Source: Staphylococcus carnosus (GTDB lineage: Bacteria; Bacillota; Bacilli; Staphylococcales; Staphylococcaceae). From it: 64,000 bases of DNA. Where the stretch lies: NCBI RefSeq assembly GCF_900458435.1, contig NZ_UHCT01000001.1, positions 1,488,001 to 1,552,000 of the forward strand, read 5' to 3'. Each line of letters starts with the position of its first letter. Within the stretch, counting starts at the first letter, position 1. Positions 9,674-20,992 of the stretch are shown one piece after another. A model generated the notes under the pieces. The model made no database searches, was not told the origin of the DNA, and worked only from the letters and a program-made list of their open reading frames with translations. Position numbers and translations under genes: made by a program.

Positions 9674-10594
9674 TTATTCATTAACATCAATATAGAGTAA
9701 TTTCACTTTATCTTTCAGCAGTTTTATATCAACTGGTGTATCAAACATGATTTCGCCATCGATATCAATTTTAGTAGAAGGGCGGGTTTCTAACTTCATT
9801 TCATCCGTTGTAATCAATCTGATATTTTCTGTAATATCATTCCATCTCAAACTATCTTTTACTTGGAAAAAGTCCTTTATCAGACTCATATTATGATTTT
9901 TAAAAACGAAGATATTCATTTCACCATCACTAGGGGATAAATCTTCTAATGGAATCTTGCTTCCTCCAACATAATTGCCGTTAGCAATTAATATCATTGA
10001 TGTTTCACCAGAGTATTCCTCATTATTCGCTTTTATCGTATACTGATAAATTTTTGGGTTGGCGATTACTTTCAGTGTAGTAAAAACATAGCTGAATTTC
10101 CCTAAAATCCTTTTTTTATTTGCATCTACATTTTCTGAGTTTTGAACCATCATTCCAATTCCTGCAAAATTCAGTGCATAAGTATCGTTTACTTTTAATA
10201 CATCAAATGACTTAATTTTGGAATTTAATAATTCATTGGCTGCTGCAGCTGTTCTAGGAGAGAGGTTAAGTGTTTTAGTGAAATCATTAAAAGTGCCGCC
10301 AGGTATTATTCCAATCGGTATTTCTAAATTATTACGTGCTACACCGTTTACTAATTCATTTACCGTGCCATCTCCACCTAATACAAAGAATACATCATAA
10401 CTGACTCCATTTTGATTCTGTGTTAAATCGTCACAAAATTTAGCGATATCTCCTCCTTCTTCACTTAATTTTAAAGTTAAATCATCACACATTTGAGTTA
10501 GACTTTCAGTAACTTGACCTAAAGATTTATATAAATTACCTTGTCCTGCCGCTTGATGATAAAACAAAATACCTCTATGAAAATGTTGATTCAT
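9674..10594 (-). CDS. diacylglycerol/sphingosine kinase-like lipid kinase (DagK/YegS/BmrU family)
   Basis: A 306-residue cytosolic protein of the DAGK catalytic-domain family, which phosphorylates lipid substrates such as diacylglycerol. The nucleotide-binding GGDGT motif is at residues 73-77 (FFVLGGDGTVNELVNG), followed by IPIGIIPGGTFNDFTKTL. The more usual GTANDFAR is GTFNDF here. The C-terminal beta-sandwich domain with IDIDGE is present. An AAAGGAG site precedes the ATG. It is not the main staphylococcal DgkB by position. The exact substrate is unknown and the BmrU-like label is only a family assignment. Confidence 0.8.
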   Translation of the reverse strand: MNQHFHRGILFYHQAAGQGNLYKSLGQVTESLTQMCDDLTLKLSEEGGDIAKFCDDLTQNQNGVSYDVFFVLGGDGTVNELVNGVARNNLEIPIGIIPGGTFNDFTKTLNLSPRTAAAANELLNSKIKSFDVLKVNDTYALNFAGIGMMVQNSENVDANKKRILGKFSYVFTTLKVIANPKIYQYTIKANNEEYSGETSMILIANGNYVGGSKIPLEDLSPSDGEMNIFVFKNHNMSLIKDFFQVKDSLRWNDITENIRLITTDEMKLETRPSTKIDIDGEIMFDTPVDIKLLKDKVKLLYIDVNE

Positions 10595-10673
10595 ATCGTC
10601 GTGCTCCTTTATCTTCCGTTCTGTTATAAATACCCAGTGTGTTTATGTACAAACAGAATTATGATTATCTCTA

Positions 10674-10710
10674 TAAAAAAACGATCATCCTTAATTATAG
10701 GGATAATCGT
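10674..10710 (-). terminator. Terminator after the TelA-like gene
   Basis: On the minus strand ACGATTATCC / GGATGATCGT forms a 10-bp stem, followed by seven T. It lies about 13 nt beyond the stop of the TelA-like gene and so ends the acyP-XpaC-TelA transcript. Confidence 0.85.
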
Positions 10711-10722
10711 AATTATGATTGC

Positions 10723-11850
10723 TTATTGAATTCTATTATCTTTCATTGTTAGCAAACGTTCTTTCATGTCACTTTCAAGGTGTTGCAATTCTTTTTCTGC
10801 TTGTTGACGTTTTTCACGGCCTTCAGCTTGAATTTGCAATGTTTGCTCAACTGTTTCGATGATATTCTCATGTGTTGATTTTAACGTTTCAATATCAACA
10901 ATACCACGTTCATTTTCTACTGCTGTATCCACCGCATTTTGTTTTAAAAGTCCAGAATTAGCTGTAAGCAAGTCATTAGTTGTATCTGTGACCGCACGTT
11001 GTGCTGACATTGCTTGTCTTTGTCTCATTAATGTTAAAGCAATTGCCATTTGGTTTTTCCATAACGGAATACTTGTTAGTATCGAACTTTGAATTTTTTC
11101 AGCTAAAGTTTGGTTCACATTTTGAATCATGCGAATTTGCGGGGCAGTCTGTAAAGAAATTTGGCGAGATAACTGCAAATCATAAATGCGTTTATCTAAT
11201 CTATCTGCAAATTGCTCTAAGTCTGCCACTTCCTGAATATCCATTTGATTTCCAGATTCATAGGCTTTTTGTCGTTTTTCTGGCAATTCTTTTTCTAAAA
11301 TAGCTTGTTTCTTTTCTTGTGCAGCAGCAATATATAAATTCAACTCATCAAAGTAATCTTTATTTTGATCATACAATCCATTCAATAATTGAATATCTCT
11401 ATTTAAAGCATCTTTGTGATTCGTTAATTCTATAGAAATACGGTCTACTTGTGAACCGACAGATTGCATTCTTGAAAAAATTTCATTAGCTGATGCTTTA
11501 GCACGTTTAAAGATTTTTTTAATGAAGGAGTCTTTGCCTTCTTTGAAATCATCTGGTTGAACTTCTTTTAATTTAAGCATTAATTGATTTAAAGTATCAC
11601 CAATAGGGCCAGTGTCTTTAGATTTAACTTCACTCAACATCTTATGAGAGAATTGAGACATACTTGACTGTGCATTAGAACCGAATTTCATCAATGAATC
11701 ATAATTCAACGGCTCGATCTGATTCGCTAAATCATGGATTTTCTGTTGTTGTTCTGGTGTAAATTCCTTATTAGCTTCTACTAAAGTTCGATCTGTACCG
11801 ATGTCGTTTTCTAGCTGCGGATGATTCGGTATATCTTTCTCATTTGACAT
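10723..11850 (-). CDS. TelA-family (toxic anion resistance-like) protein
   Basis: A 375-residue soluble, largely alpha-helical protein of the TelA family, named for tellurite-resistance loci but with no established biochemical role. Conserved family segments include the QPDDFKEG-type region, FxRAKASANEIFSRMQSVGSQ and the long helical stretch that ends in Lys/Glu/Gln-rich coiled coil (about 320-370). An AAAGGAGA site precedes the ATG. It follows the XpaC-like gene by 20 nt, and this pairing recurs across Firmicutes, suggesting a joint envelope or stress function. Confidence 0.85.
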   Translation of the reverse strand: MSNEKDIPNHPQLENDIGTDRTLVEANKEFTPEQQQKIHDLANQIEPLNYDSLMKFGSNAQSSMSQFSHKMLSEVKSKDTGPIGDTLNQLMLKLKEVQPDDFKEGKDSFIKKIFKRAKASANEIFSRMQSVGSQVDRISIELTNHKDALNRDIQLLNGLYDQNKDYFDELNLYIAAAQEKKQAILEKELPEKRQKAYESGNQMDIQEVADLEQFADRLDKRIYDLQLSRQISLQTAPQIRMIQNVNQTLAEKIQSSILTSIPLWKNQMAIALTLMRQRQAMSAQRAVTDTTNDLLTANSGLLKQNAVDTAVENERGIVDIETLKSTHENIIETVEQTLQIQAEGREKRQQAEKELQHLESDMKERLLTMKDNRIQ

Positions 11851-11870
11851 TTAGGTTTCTCCTTTCGTAA

Positions 11871-12488
11871 TTATTTACGATTTTGTTCTATTCTATTCAT
11901 TTCCATTTCAACATCTAGACGATTGTAATCGTCTTCGTTCAATCTTTTTAAATCAGCAACCAGTGTACGTTTTACTTCATCTAAAGTAATGCGTGTTTGT
12001 TCTAACTTTTGCTTTTCTTCTTTTGATTTTCCAGGCATTCTTGAAAGTCGAGTGTAACTTTCAATCAAGTTCAGCGCATTATCTAAATGAGAATAAAAAA
12101 AGCTATCTACAATAAAAAATTTTTGCGGCTGCTGTTTCACTGTAAAGTATATAGTTCGTGCTAAACGATGAATTTCATTTACCTGTTTAAAATCTTTAAT
12201 TGAACGAACATTTATGAAAGAACGCAGTAATTTACGAATTTTCATTTGTGCATTTCCTAATTGATGACGTACAAATCTAAAATCTCTGCGCGTTAAACCG
12301 ATTTCTTTTAAATATTGTTTAGATGTTAGTAATTGAGTCGGTACATATAGCGCAAAAAATGCTGCTATGCCAATACCGAAATCATATATAAATGATATAT
12401 CGAATGCATATAAACTTGTGACCCAAGCGACAATTGCAGCTGGAACACCTAAAAGTGTTCCATAAATTCGAGAAATGTAATATCTCAA
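11871..12488 (-). CDS. XpaC-like membrane protein (5-bromo-4-chloroindolyl phosphate hydrolysis family)
   Basis: A 205-residue protein with two N-terminal membrane segments (about 10-30 and 32-52) and a charged helical cytoplasmic part. It resembles the XpaC family, named for hydrolysis of X-phosphate although direct phosphatase activity is doubtful. The start is a TTG codon with AAGGAAG 8 nt upstream. It lies between acyP and the TelA-like gene with short gaps, so the three form one minus-strand operon. Confidence 0.75.
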   Translation of the reverse strand: MRYYISRIYGTLLGVPAAIVAWVTSLYAFDISFIYDFGIGIAAFFALYVPTQLLTSKQYLKEIGLTRRDFRFVRHQLGNAQMKIRKLLRSFINVRSIKDFKQVNEIHRLARTIYFTVKQQPQKFFIVDSFFYSHLDNALNLIESYTRLSRMPGKSKEEKQKLEQTRITLDEVKRTLVADLKRLNEDDYNRLDVEMEMNRIEQNRK

Positions 12489-12503
12489 TTTACATCTTCC
12501 TTT

Positions 12504-12773
12504 TTAAATAGTTCTAAATCTTTTTAAAGATGGATCTGTCTCTAGTTGTTCTATTTTATAATCAGTTACTTTTGAAGCAGGAGAAGCTCCTTCAATGACA
12601 GCTTGAGTGAATTGTTCTAAATCATTATCTTCACCTTGTGCAAATATTTCTACATATTGCTCAACATTTTGTACTGTTCCTACAATGTTATATTTTTGTG
12701 CAAGACGTTCAGTGAAATATCTAAATCCAACACCCTGAACTTGTCCAAACACTTGAATTTTTCTACGTTGCAT
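12504..12773 (-). CDS. acyP: acylphosphatase
   Basis: An 89-residue cytosolic enzyme that hydrolyses carboxyl-phosphate bonds of acyl phosphates. The signature [11 protein letters not shown] carries the phosphate-binding R18, and the catalytic asparagine is N36 in GTVQNVE. The length is typical. A GAGGTG site precedes the ATG. It is the first gene of the acyP-XpaC-TelA minus-strand unit. Confidence 0.92.
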   Translation of the reverse strand: MQRRKIQVFGQVQGVGFRYFTERLAQKYNIVGTVQNVEQYVEIFAQGEDNDLEQFTQAVIEGASPASKVTDYKIEQLETDPSLKRFRTI

Positions 12774-12932
12774 AAGATCACCTCTTTTTTATATTATACG
12801 AAGTTTTAAGGGAAAATCCTAATATTTACTACAACACTATAACTTTCATTGTTCAGTTCACATTGCTTGAAAATATTTTTGCGAAAGTTAAAATTAAGTA
12901 GAAAAGTTTTTTGACTGGAAGGGGATTTAGTC

Positions 12933-13241
12933 ATGTGGACAGTAAATAAAATCAGAGCGGATTATGAAGGTTGGTGGCTATTTGATGATTGGAGAGATTT
13001 AATCACAGAACAATATCAATTTTCTTCTTATGAAGATATGTTAGAAAAATATAAACAATTAATTTGCTGGTCCAAATTAAAGTATGACAATTTTGTAAAA
13101 GGAAAATATAACATTTACGCTTTTTACAATAATTGTGATATGAGATTTTGTGTAGATTGCGATGAAGACATGCAAATATTTTATAGTTTCATCGTTTTAT
13201 GTAACGAAGAAGTTTATTACGACCTACCAATTATTGACTAA
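12933..13241 (+). CDS. DUF1033-family protein
   Basis: A 102-residue protein with the DUF1033 pattern: WxVxKIRADYEGWWLFDDW at the N-terminus and a RFCVDCDEDMQIFYSFIVL core with three cysteines (C135-type spacing not implied). The function is unknown. It is rich in aromatic residues. A GGAAGGGGAT site sits 7 nt before the ATG. It is divergent from acyP and followed by the cspA promoter. Confidence 0.8.
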   Translation: MWTVNKIRADYEGWWLFDDWRDLITEQYQFSSYEDMLEKYKQLICWSKLKYDNFVKGKYNIYAFYNNCDMRFCVDCDEDMQIFYSFIVLCNEEVYYDLPIID

Positions 13242-13260
13242 TTAATTTTTACCATTTGTA

Positions 13261-13289
13261 TTGCATTGGTAAGGCGAATAGACTATAAT
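13261..13289 (+). promoter_or_regulatory. cspA promoter with a ~295-nt leader
   Basis: TTGCAT (13261-13266) and TATAAT (13284-13289) are 17 nt apart. Transcription would start near 13296, giving an untranslated leader of about 295 nt before the cspA ATG. A TTACCA/TGGTAA hairpin (about 13249-13272) overlaps the -35 and may end the DUF1033 transcript. No other gene is visible in 13242-13591. Long structured leaders are usual for cold-shock mRNAs. Confidence 0.75.
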
Positions 13290-13591
13290 TGGTCTTAAGC
13301 AATAGTATTATTCCATATTGCAAAGAATATTTAGCTCAAACATATATAGAAACATACTGATAGCATTACTTTTGCATTTTCAGCAAGGGTGGTATCGTAC
13401 GATTTATAAATTGTTGAGTCAATGACAGTTAATTATCCACCTGTAGCTCATACATAATACAGTCGAGAAGTGATTTTTAACAAAGAAAGATCTGCACAAT
13501 ACTTGCGATAAACAGAATCTGAATTTTTAAGTATTTTTTGTAATATGCGAATAACGCATATTGAATTTTAGTCTTGGAGGTTTCACAAATT

Positions 13592-13792
13592 ATGAAACAA
13601 GGTACAGTTAAATGGTTCAACGCTGAAAAAGGATTCGGTTTTATCGAAGTTGAAGGAGAAAACGACGTATTCGTACACTTCTCAGCAATTAACCAAGAAG
13701 GTTACAAATCATTAGAAGAAGGTCAAGCAGTAGAATTTGAAGTAGTTGAAGGCGACCGCGGTCCTCAAGCTGCAAACGTTGTTAAACTATAA
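13592..13792 (+). CDS. cspA: cold-shock protein CspA
   Basis: A 66-residue single-stranded nucleic acid chaperone. RNP1 (KGFGFIEV) and RNP2 (VFVHFSAI) are intact. The ATG at 13592 gives the family N-terminus [18 protein letters not shown]; an upstream in-frame TTG at 13574 is part of the TTGGAGG ribosome binding site and is rejected. In S. aureus the orthologue is also called msaB and belongs to the msaABCR locus. Here lysA follows directly on the opposite strand, with no room for an msaA-like gene. Confidence 0.95.
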   Translation: MKQGTVKWFNAEKGFGFIEVEGENDVFVHFSAINQEGYKSLEEGQAVEFEVVEGDRGPQAANVVKL

Positions 13793-13822
13793 TTAATAGA
13801 TTACTTTTATTGATTATTTCTT

Positions 13823-13858
13823 AAAACACTTTACTCAGTGTAAAGTGTTTTTTTATTT
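13823..13858 (+). terminator. cspA terminator
   Basis: A perfect 12-bp stem AAAACACTTTAC / GTAAAGTGTTTT with a 5-nt loop, followed by a T-rich tract. Confidence 0.9.
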
Positions 13859-13889
13859 TTATCTTTTTTATATTGTTGATACCATCAAT

Positions 13890-13935
13890 AAATAAAAAAC
13901 TGAGATAGCAGTGTTAAAACCTGCTATCTCAGTTT
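13890..13935 (-). terminator. Terminator of the dap-lysA operon
   Basis: A perfect 15-bp stem (AAACTGAGATAGCAG / CTGCTATCTCAGTTT) with a 9-nt loop. On the minus strand it is followed by TTTTTTATT. It lies 10 nt beyond the lysA stop. Confidence 0.93.
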
Positions 13936-13944
13936 AACTATTCA

Positions 13945-15207
13945 TTATTTAGTATCATTTATGATTAATTGACGTAATGATTGACGTTTTATAACTTCTC
14001 TTGCTTTTCCATCTTTGATAAAGAATACTGATGGTTTCTGCATTTGATTATAATTTGATGCCATAGAATAATGATATGCGCCTGTAGATAAAATAGCCAA
14101 GTAATCCCCACGGTGAACTGATTCAGGTAGTTTTACATCACGAGCAATAATATCACCTGATTCACATAACTTACCAGAGATTGTTACTGTATCATTTGCA
14201 GGCTCCTCACGATTTACAAGCAACGCATCGTACTTAGCTCCATATAATGCAGTACGGATATGATCGCTCATTCCTCCATCAATTGATACATACTTATTGA
14301 CGCCAGGTATTTCTTTAATTGTACCTACTTCATAAAGAGTAACACCTGCTTCTCCTACAATAGAACGGCCTGGTTCAATACCAATTGTTGGAAGAGGGTA
14401 GTCATTGTTTTTAGCAACATCTTTTAAGGCATATGTAATTTCCTTTATACCTGTTTCAATTGGGAAACTTACATCTCCTTCAACATAGTGAATACCAAAG
14501 CCTCCGCCAATATTTAACAAATCAACTTCTAAATTTAAACCTTTCAACCATTGAATCACAATATTAGAAGTTTCAATCATTGCATCTGTACCCTCAATTT
14601 GTGAACCAATATGGAAGTGAATACCTTTTAAATTTAAACGTTTGCTCGAATTAATATTTTGAATGGCTTTATCTGCAAGACCATGTTTAATAGAAAGACC
14701 GAATTTACTATCTTCTTGACCAGTTTGGATAAACTCATGAGTATGTGCTTCAACGCCTGGATTAACACGTAAAACAACATCTACAACATCAGAAGCATAT
14801 TTATTAATTAATTCAATTTCTTCTAATGAATCAATAACAAAGTATCCAATTTTATTTTCTAAGGCATATTGAATTTCATGCTTTGTTTTATTATTCCCAT
14901 GAAAATGAATATGAGATGAATCGTAACCTGCTTCTAAAGCTGTATAAAGCTCTCCTTCAGAAACAACATCTAAATCTAGTCCTTCTTCTTGTACTAATTT
15001 CACCATTTGAATACATGTAAATGCTTTTGACGCATAAGAAATATTATAATCAATACCACTTTTGTCAAATGCTTCTTTATAGCGTCGCATTTGATTGCGG
15101 ATTTGATCTTCATCATAAACAATAGTAGGCGTTCCAAAACTTTGAGCAATCATTTTTAAACTTGTACCGCCCATAGTCAGTTCGCCATTTTTATATTCTA
15201 CAACCAT
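13945..15207 (-). CDS. lysA: diaminopimelate decarboxylase
   Basis: A PLP enzyme (420 aa, fold-III) that converts meso-diaminopimelate to lysine, the last step of lysine synthesis. The PLP lysine is K61 in YASKAF. The glycine-rich phosphate loop (NIGGGFGIHY), EPGRS, the active-site KLCESGD and the C-terminal GAYHYSMASNYN are all present. It is the last gene of the operon, starts 1 nt after the alr2 stop, and its ribosome binding site lies inside the alr2 end, so translation is probably coupled. Confidence 0.96.
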   Translation of the reverse strand: MVVEYKNGELTMGGTSLKMIAQSFGTPTIVYDEDQIRNQMRRYKEAFDKSGIDYNISYASKAFTCIQMVKLVQEEGLDLDVVSEGELYTALEAGYDSSHIHFHGNNKTKHEIQYALENKIGYFVIDSLEEIELINKYASDVVDVVLRVNPGVEAHTHEFIQTGQEDSKFGLSIKHGLADKAIQNINSSKRLNLKGIHFHIGSQIEGTDAMIETSNIVIQWLKGLNLEVDLLNIGGGFGIHYVEGDVSFPIETGIKEITYALKDVAKNNDYPLPTIGIEPGRSIVGEAGVTLYEVGTIKEIPGVNKYVSIDGGMSDHIRTALYGAKYDALLVNREEPANDTVTISGKLCESGDIIARDVKLPESVHRGDYLAILSTGAYHYSMASNYNQMQKPSVFFIKDGKAREVIKRQSLRQLIINDTK

Positions 15208-15208
15208 T

Positions 15209-16285
15209 TTATCGTATCTCCTTTATCAAAGAATCATGGTTTAGCGCACTTAGCTGCTCTGAATTCGCGCCGACCCCTTTGAACGTATATTCATCTATAC
15301 GCATATCTTCATTATATAGTATGACTTCATCTTCTGCAGTAACAGAATCATCTACTGCTACAAACATATGACTCATCATCAACGCTTTAATAGGGTAGCG
15401 TTTACCATTGATAGTCGCTTCATGTTTTGCACGTGTTCGTAATACACCATCTCCATATCCAACATCAACTACAGCAAGTTTGGTATGGTTTTGTTCAACC
15501 TCATAAGCAAAACTATATCCGCAATATTCACCTTTTTGAACATCTCTCACTTGTATAACATTTCCTTTAACAGTAAGTGATTGTTGAATTTGTTTTTCTG
15601 ATAATTTGCTGTATGGACGAGAACCATATAAAGCAATACCTACACGTCCATGTGTATGCTCAGGTAAAAGTTGTTGATTTTCACGATAAAAAGCAGCGCT
15701 GTTTTGTGCATGAATCAACTCAAATTTATATCCTTCTTCTAAAAGTGAATGAACAATATTCAACCATGCTTCTTTTTCAATCTCATATTCAGGTACATCG
15801 AATTCATCAGCATAACCAAAATGTGTCCAAATACCTGAGATTATCATTTTTTTATCACTTTTGTTTTGTTCATGATCTTTGAGTACTTCTTTAAATTCAT
15901 CTAAACTTCTTAACCCTGAACGATGTAAAAGATTCTCAAATTCTAAATGAACATGAACACCTTCTAAATCTTCCTTATGTTCATAATAATAAGCCAAAGA
16001 GGGGAGAGTCATATGAATTTCATTTTCTCGTACTGTCTCAAAATCATACACCGCATTCATTAGAAAAATTGTTGCTTCTGGTGCTATTTTTCTAATTCTG
16101 ACCGCTTCTTTCAACGAAGTTGTGCTAAACGTATTGATACCGGCTTCTTGGAATGCTTTTACAGAAAACTCCAATCCATAATTATAAGCATTGTTTTTTA
16201 CAACCGCCATTAAATTTTGATTTGCTTTTACTTGTTTTGCATTATCAATAAATTTCTTTCTATCAACTGACCAAACTGCTGTCAT
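15209..16285 (-). CDS. alr2: alanine racemase-like PLP enzyme of the dap operon
   Basis: A 358-residue fold-III PLP enzyme of the alanine racemase family. The PLP lysine is K30 in [12 protein letters not shown], clearly different from the usual VVKADAYGHG. The second-base tyrosine region (CGYSFAYE) and the [11 protein letters not shown] segment are retained. The length is close to that of ordinary alanine racemases. It corresponds by position to alr2 of staphylococcal dap operons. Whether it racemises alanine in vivo, or acts on another amino acid, cannot be told from sequence. Confidence 0.85.
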   Translation of the reverse strand: MTAVWSVDRKKFIDNAKQVKANQNLMAVVKNNAYNYGLEFSVKAFQEAGINTFSTTSLKEAVRIRKIAPEATIFLMNAVYDFETVRENEIHMTLPSLAYYYEHKEDLEGVHVHLEFENLLHRSGLRSLDEFKEVLKDHEQNKSDKKMIISGIWTHFGYADEFDVPEYEIEKEAWLNIVHSLLEEGYKFELIHAQNSAAFYRENQQLLPEHTHGRVGIALYGSRPYSKLSEKQIQQSLTVKGNVIQVRDVQKGEYCGYSFAYEVEQNHTKLAVVDVGYGDGVLRTRAKHEATINGKRYPIKALMMSHMFVAVDDSVTAEDEVILYNEDMRIDEYTFKGVGANSEQLSALNHDSLIKEIR

Positions 16286-16287
16286 GT

Positions 16288-17445
16288 TTAACCCTCCTGA
16301 CCATACTGGAACAATAAATTCTCATAATAATCTGCTATATGAATAAGTTGGCTTTCATCAAAATTGAGTTTTGGTGTATGTAAACCATGTACCCAATCTT
16401 TTTCTTCATTTCGAATGCCTACAAACGCAAAATAACTTGGCGCAATTTGACTATAGAAACTGAAGTCTTCACCAAATAAATATGGTTTATCCAATTCCAC
16501 AACTTTGAAATCCGCTTCATGTAATGCATTTACAACTTGATCATGTAATTTCGGATCATTATAAGTAGGAGGGTAACCTTCTTCAAATTTCACTTCACAA
16601 TTAACACCAAACAATAATTGTACACTTTGAGCGATTTTAGTCATTTGATCTTTTACAACTTGTAAATCTTCAGTATCATAAGTGCGAATTGTACCTTCTA
16701 AATAGCCATGACTAGGTACAGTATTAATTGCTTCTCCAGCTTCAAATCGTCCTATATGCACAATATTATGCTGCAAGCCATTAAGGTGATATTGCTGAAT
16801 CGTACTTACTTGATTCAATACATGTTGTAAACCTTCACCGCAAGAAAGACCTTGTTCTTTATTAGCTACGTGACTAGATTGACCTTCAAGGAAGAATCTA
16901 TATTCAGTAGCACTTGCAGTGATTTCCTCATTGAGTATGGTAACTGTGCCTTCATCATTAAAAGGCATCACATGAATTCCGAAAACTGCCTCAATTGGAA
17001 ATTGGTCAAATGCCCCAGCTTTTATAAGATGATTCGCACCACCGCCAGTTTCTTCGGCAGGTTGGAAAATAAAAACAACATTATGAGGCAGCTCGCCTTT
17101 ATCAGCCAATAACTTACAGCGCTTAACAAACAAAAGCAGGGCAGTTGTATGACCATCATGACCACAAGCATGCATGACATTATCTTTACTGCTTTTAAAT
17201 TCAATTTCATTTTCTTCATGTATAGGTAAAGCATCGATATCAGCTCTATAAGCAATCGTATGCTCACTATTTCCTTCTAAATAGGCAATCGCACCTGTCT
17301 CTAACGGACGATTATAAGAAACTCCTAATGTTTCCAAAAAATCTACAATATGTGCTGTGGTTTCAAACTCTTGAAAGCTTAATTCGGGATTTTGATGTAA
17401 ATGACGACGATGTTCAACTACAAATTCTAATTCACTTTGAGTCAT
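16288..17445 (-). CDS. M20D amidohydrolase, probable N-acetyl-diaminopimelate deacetylase
   Basis: A 385-residue metallo-amidohydrolase of the M20D/hippurate hydrolase family. Metal-binding motifs are visible: [18 protein letters not shown] and [11 protein letters not shown], with a late GEDFSFY. Its place between dapD (an acetyl-type acyltransferase) and lysA makes N-acetyl-LL-diaminopimelate deacetylase (the YkuR/DapL role of B. subtilis) the likely function. The start lies 116 nt after dapD, beyond an internal terminator; alr2 follows by 2 nt. Related proteins are often annotated hippurate hydrolase (HipO). Confidence 0.85.
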   Translation of the reverse strand: MTQSELEFVVEHRRHLHQNPELSFQEFETTAHIVDFLETLGVSYNRPLETGAIAYLEGNSEHTIAYRADIDALPIHEENEIEFKSSKDNVMHACGHDGHTTALLLFVKRCKLLADKGELPHNVVFIFQPAEETGGGANHLIKAGAFDQFPIEAVFGIHVMPFNDEGTVTILNEEITASATEYRFFLEGQSSHVANKEQGLSCGEGLQHVLNQVSTIQQYHLNGLQHNIVHIGRFEAGEAINTVPSHGYLEGTIRTYDTEDLQVVKDQMTKIAQSVQLLFGVNCEVKFEEGYPPTYNDPKLHDQVVNALHEADFKVVELDKPYLFGEDFSFYSQIAPSYFAFVGIRNEEKDWVHGLHTPKLNFDESQLIHIADYYENLLFQYGQEG

Positions 17446-17475
17446 AATATCCTTCCTTTATTCACTAAGATATGT

Positions 17476-17526
17476 ATAAAAGGCGTATGTGCTGCTCTAA
17501 ACAACGCACACGATACGCCTTTTTAA
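17476..17526 (-). terminator. Internal terminator within the dap operon
   Basis: The stem AAAAGGCGTA-TGTGC / GCACA-CGA-TACGCCTTTT (15 bp with a 3-nt bulge) has A/T runs on both sides and sits in the 116-nt gap between dapD and the deacetylase gene. It should cut down transcription of the last three genes. Confidence 0.8.
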
Positions 17527-17561
17527 TTACTCATAAAATTGTATTAAGTGTGATGAATCAC

Positions 17562-18281
17562 TTAGTCATTCAACTTACGTAATGCTGAAACAATTTCACG
17601 TTTAGAGTCTTCAACTTCAGAAGTTTGTTTAATTACTTTCGCAGGTGTTCCTGCAACTACAGCACCCGCAGGTACATCTTGAGTTACAATTGCGCCTGCT
17701 GCAACAATTGCGCCTTCACCAACTCTGACACCTTCAAGAATAACTGCATTAGCACCGATTAAAACATTGTCTTCAATGACAACAGGGGAAGCACTTGGTG
17801 GTTCGATTACACCAGCTAAAACTGCACCTGCACCTACATGAACATTTTTACCAGTAGTAGCACGACCGCCTAATGTAGCATTCATATCAATCATTGTGCC
17901 TTCTCCAACGACAGCACCGATATTGATAGTTGCACCCATCATCACGACAGCACCGTCTTCAATTACAGCATGTTCTCTAATAAATGCACCTGGTTCGATA
18001 CGTGCATTAGTATTACGTAAGTCTTTTAAAGGAATCGCTGAGTTACGACGATCCATCTCAATTTCTACTTCTTCAATATAATTTTTATTATCATTATAGA
18101 AATCTTCCCAATCAGAAGCTTCACAGAAAATAACTTTTGAATTTTCACTTCCGAAAACTTTGAAACTGTCAGGGAAAGTAACTTGTCCTAATACACCATT
18201 TACATACACTTTAAGTGGTGTTGATTTCTTTGCATCACTAATATATTGAATAATTTCCTCTGCTGAAAAATCTTTAACCAT
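17562..18281 (-). CDS. dapD: tetrahydrodipicolinate N-acetyltransferase
   Basis: A 239-residue hexapeptide-repeat acyltransferase that acetylates tetrahydrodipicolinate in the acetylase branch of DAP synthesis (also called DapH). An N-terminal alpha/beta domain (1-90) is followed by left-handed beta-helix repeats (about 95-215) with runs such as [19 protein letters not shown] and GAGAVLAG. The short length and N-terminal domain fit the Gram-positive acetyl type rather than the succinyl type. A GAGGAG site precedes the ATG. dapB lies 22 nt upstream. Confidence 0.95.
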   Translation of the reverse strand: MVKDFSAEEIIQYISDAKKSTPLKVYVNGVLGQVTFPDSFKVFGSENSKVIFCEASDWEDFYNDNKNYIEEVEIEMDRRNSAIPLKDLRNTNARIEPGAFIREHAVIEDGAVVMMGATINIGAVVGEGTMIDMNATLGGRATTGKNVHVGAGAVLAGVIEPPSASPVVIEDNVLIGANAVILEGVRVGEGAIVAAGAIVTQDVPAGAVVAGTPAKVIKQTSEVEDSKREIVSALRKLND

Positions 18282-18303
18282 TTAAATTCCATCTCCTCTG
18301 TTT

Positions 18304-19031
18304 TTAATTATTAATGTTATCAAATGTATAATACCCTTTAGGTTTTGTAACCAATCGTTCTGCAGCTTTTAAAGCACCATTAGCAAAAATATCTTTGGAT
18401 TGCGCACGATGTGTCAGCTCAATCGTTTCATCAACACCTGCAAATAAAACATCATGTTCACCTACAATAGTGCCGCCGCGAATTGCACTGATTCCAATGT
18501 CATCTGGTTGTCTTTTTTCATTTTTTTCATGTCTATCATATACAGGATTCACATTATCCTTTAATTCTTTAATTACATCATACAATTTAACAAGGGTGCC
18601 GCTTGGTGCATCTACCTTCTTATTATGATGTGCTTCAATTAATTCAATATCATAGCCTTCTAACAGTGGAACTGCTACTTCTAATAATTTTGTCAAAACA
18701 TGAATACCATAACTCATATTAGCACTGAAGAAAACAGGCATTTTTTGACTTAATTCTTCAAGTTTTTCAGTGATTTTTTCTTTTTCTCCTGTAGTTGCAA
18801 CTACAAGCGGCAACTCAAAATCTTCATCAAGAAGGGGCAATAATAATTCTGGGTTTGAAAAATCAATTGCTACATCTGCTCCTTCAGCATCACTGATATG
18901 TTCAAAAGTTGGATAAGGATAGTTATTATTTTTATCGGGTACAATAATACCTGTAATCTCATGTCCTTGTTCTTCAGCGAGACGTGCGACACGTTGATTC
19001 ATTGCACCATATCCTATTAACAAAATCTTCA

Positions 19032-19032
<1 letters not shown>
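18304..19032 (-). CDS. dapB: 4-hydroxy-tetrahydrodipicolinate reductase
   Basis: A 242-residue NAD(P)H-dependent reductase. The N-terminal nucleotide-binding motif is [15 protein letters not shown] (slightly shifted from GxxGxxG); the active-site region is [14 protein letters not shown], and the C-terminal domain closes the fold. Its ATG overlaps the dapA stop by one base (TAATG), so translation is coupled. Confidence 0.96.
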
Positions 19033-20908
<1,876 letters not shown>

Positions 20909-20992
20909 TTTAATTTCACTCCATTTTATTATTTAAAGGTGGAAAAGATTCCCATCCTCTGTACTTTCTTAGTTGCTAAAGAACGGATAAAT

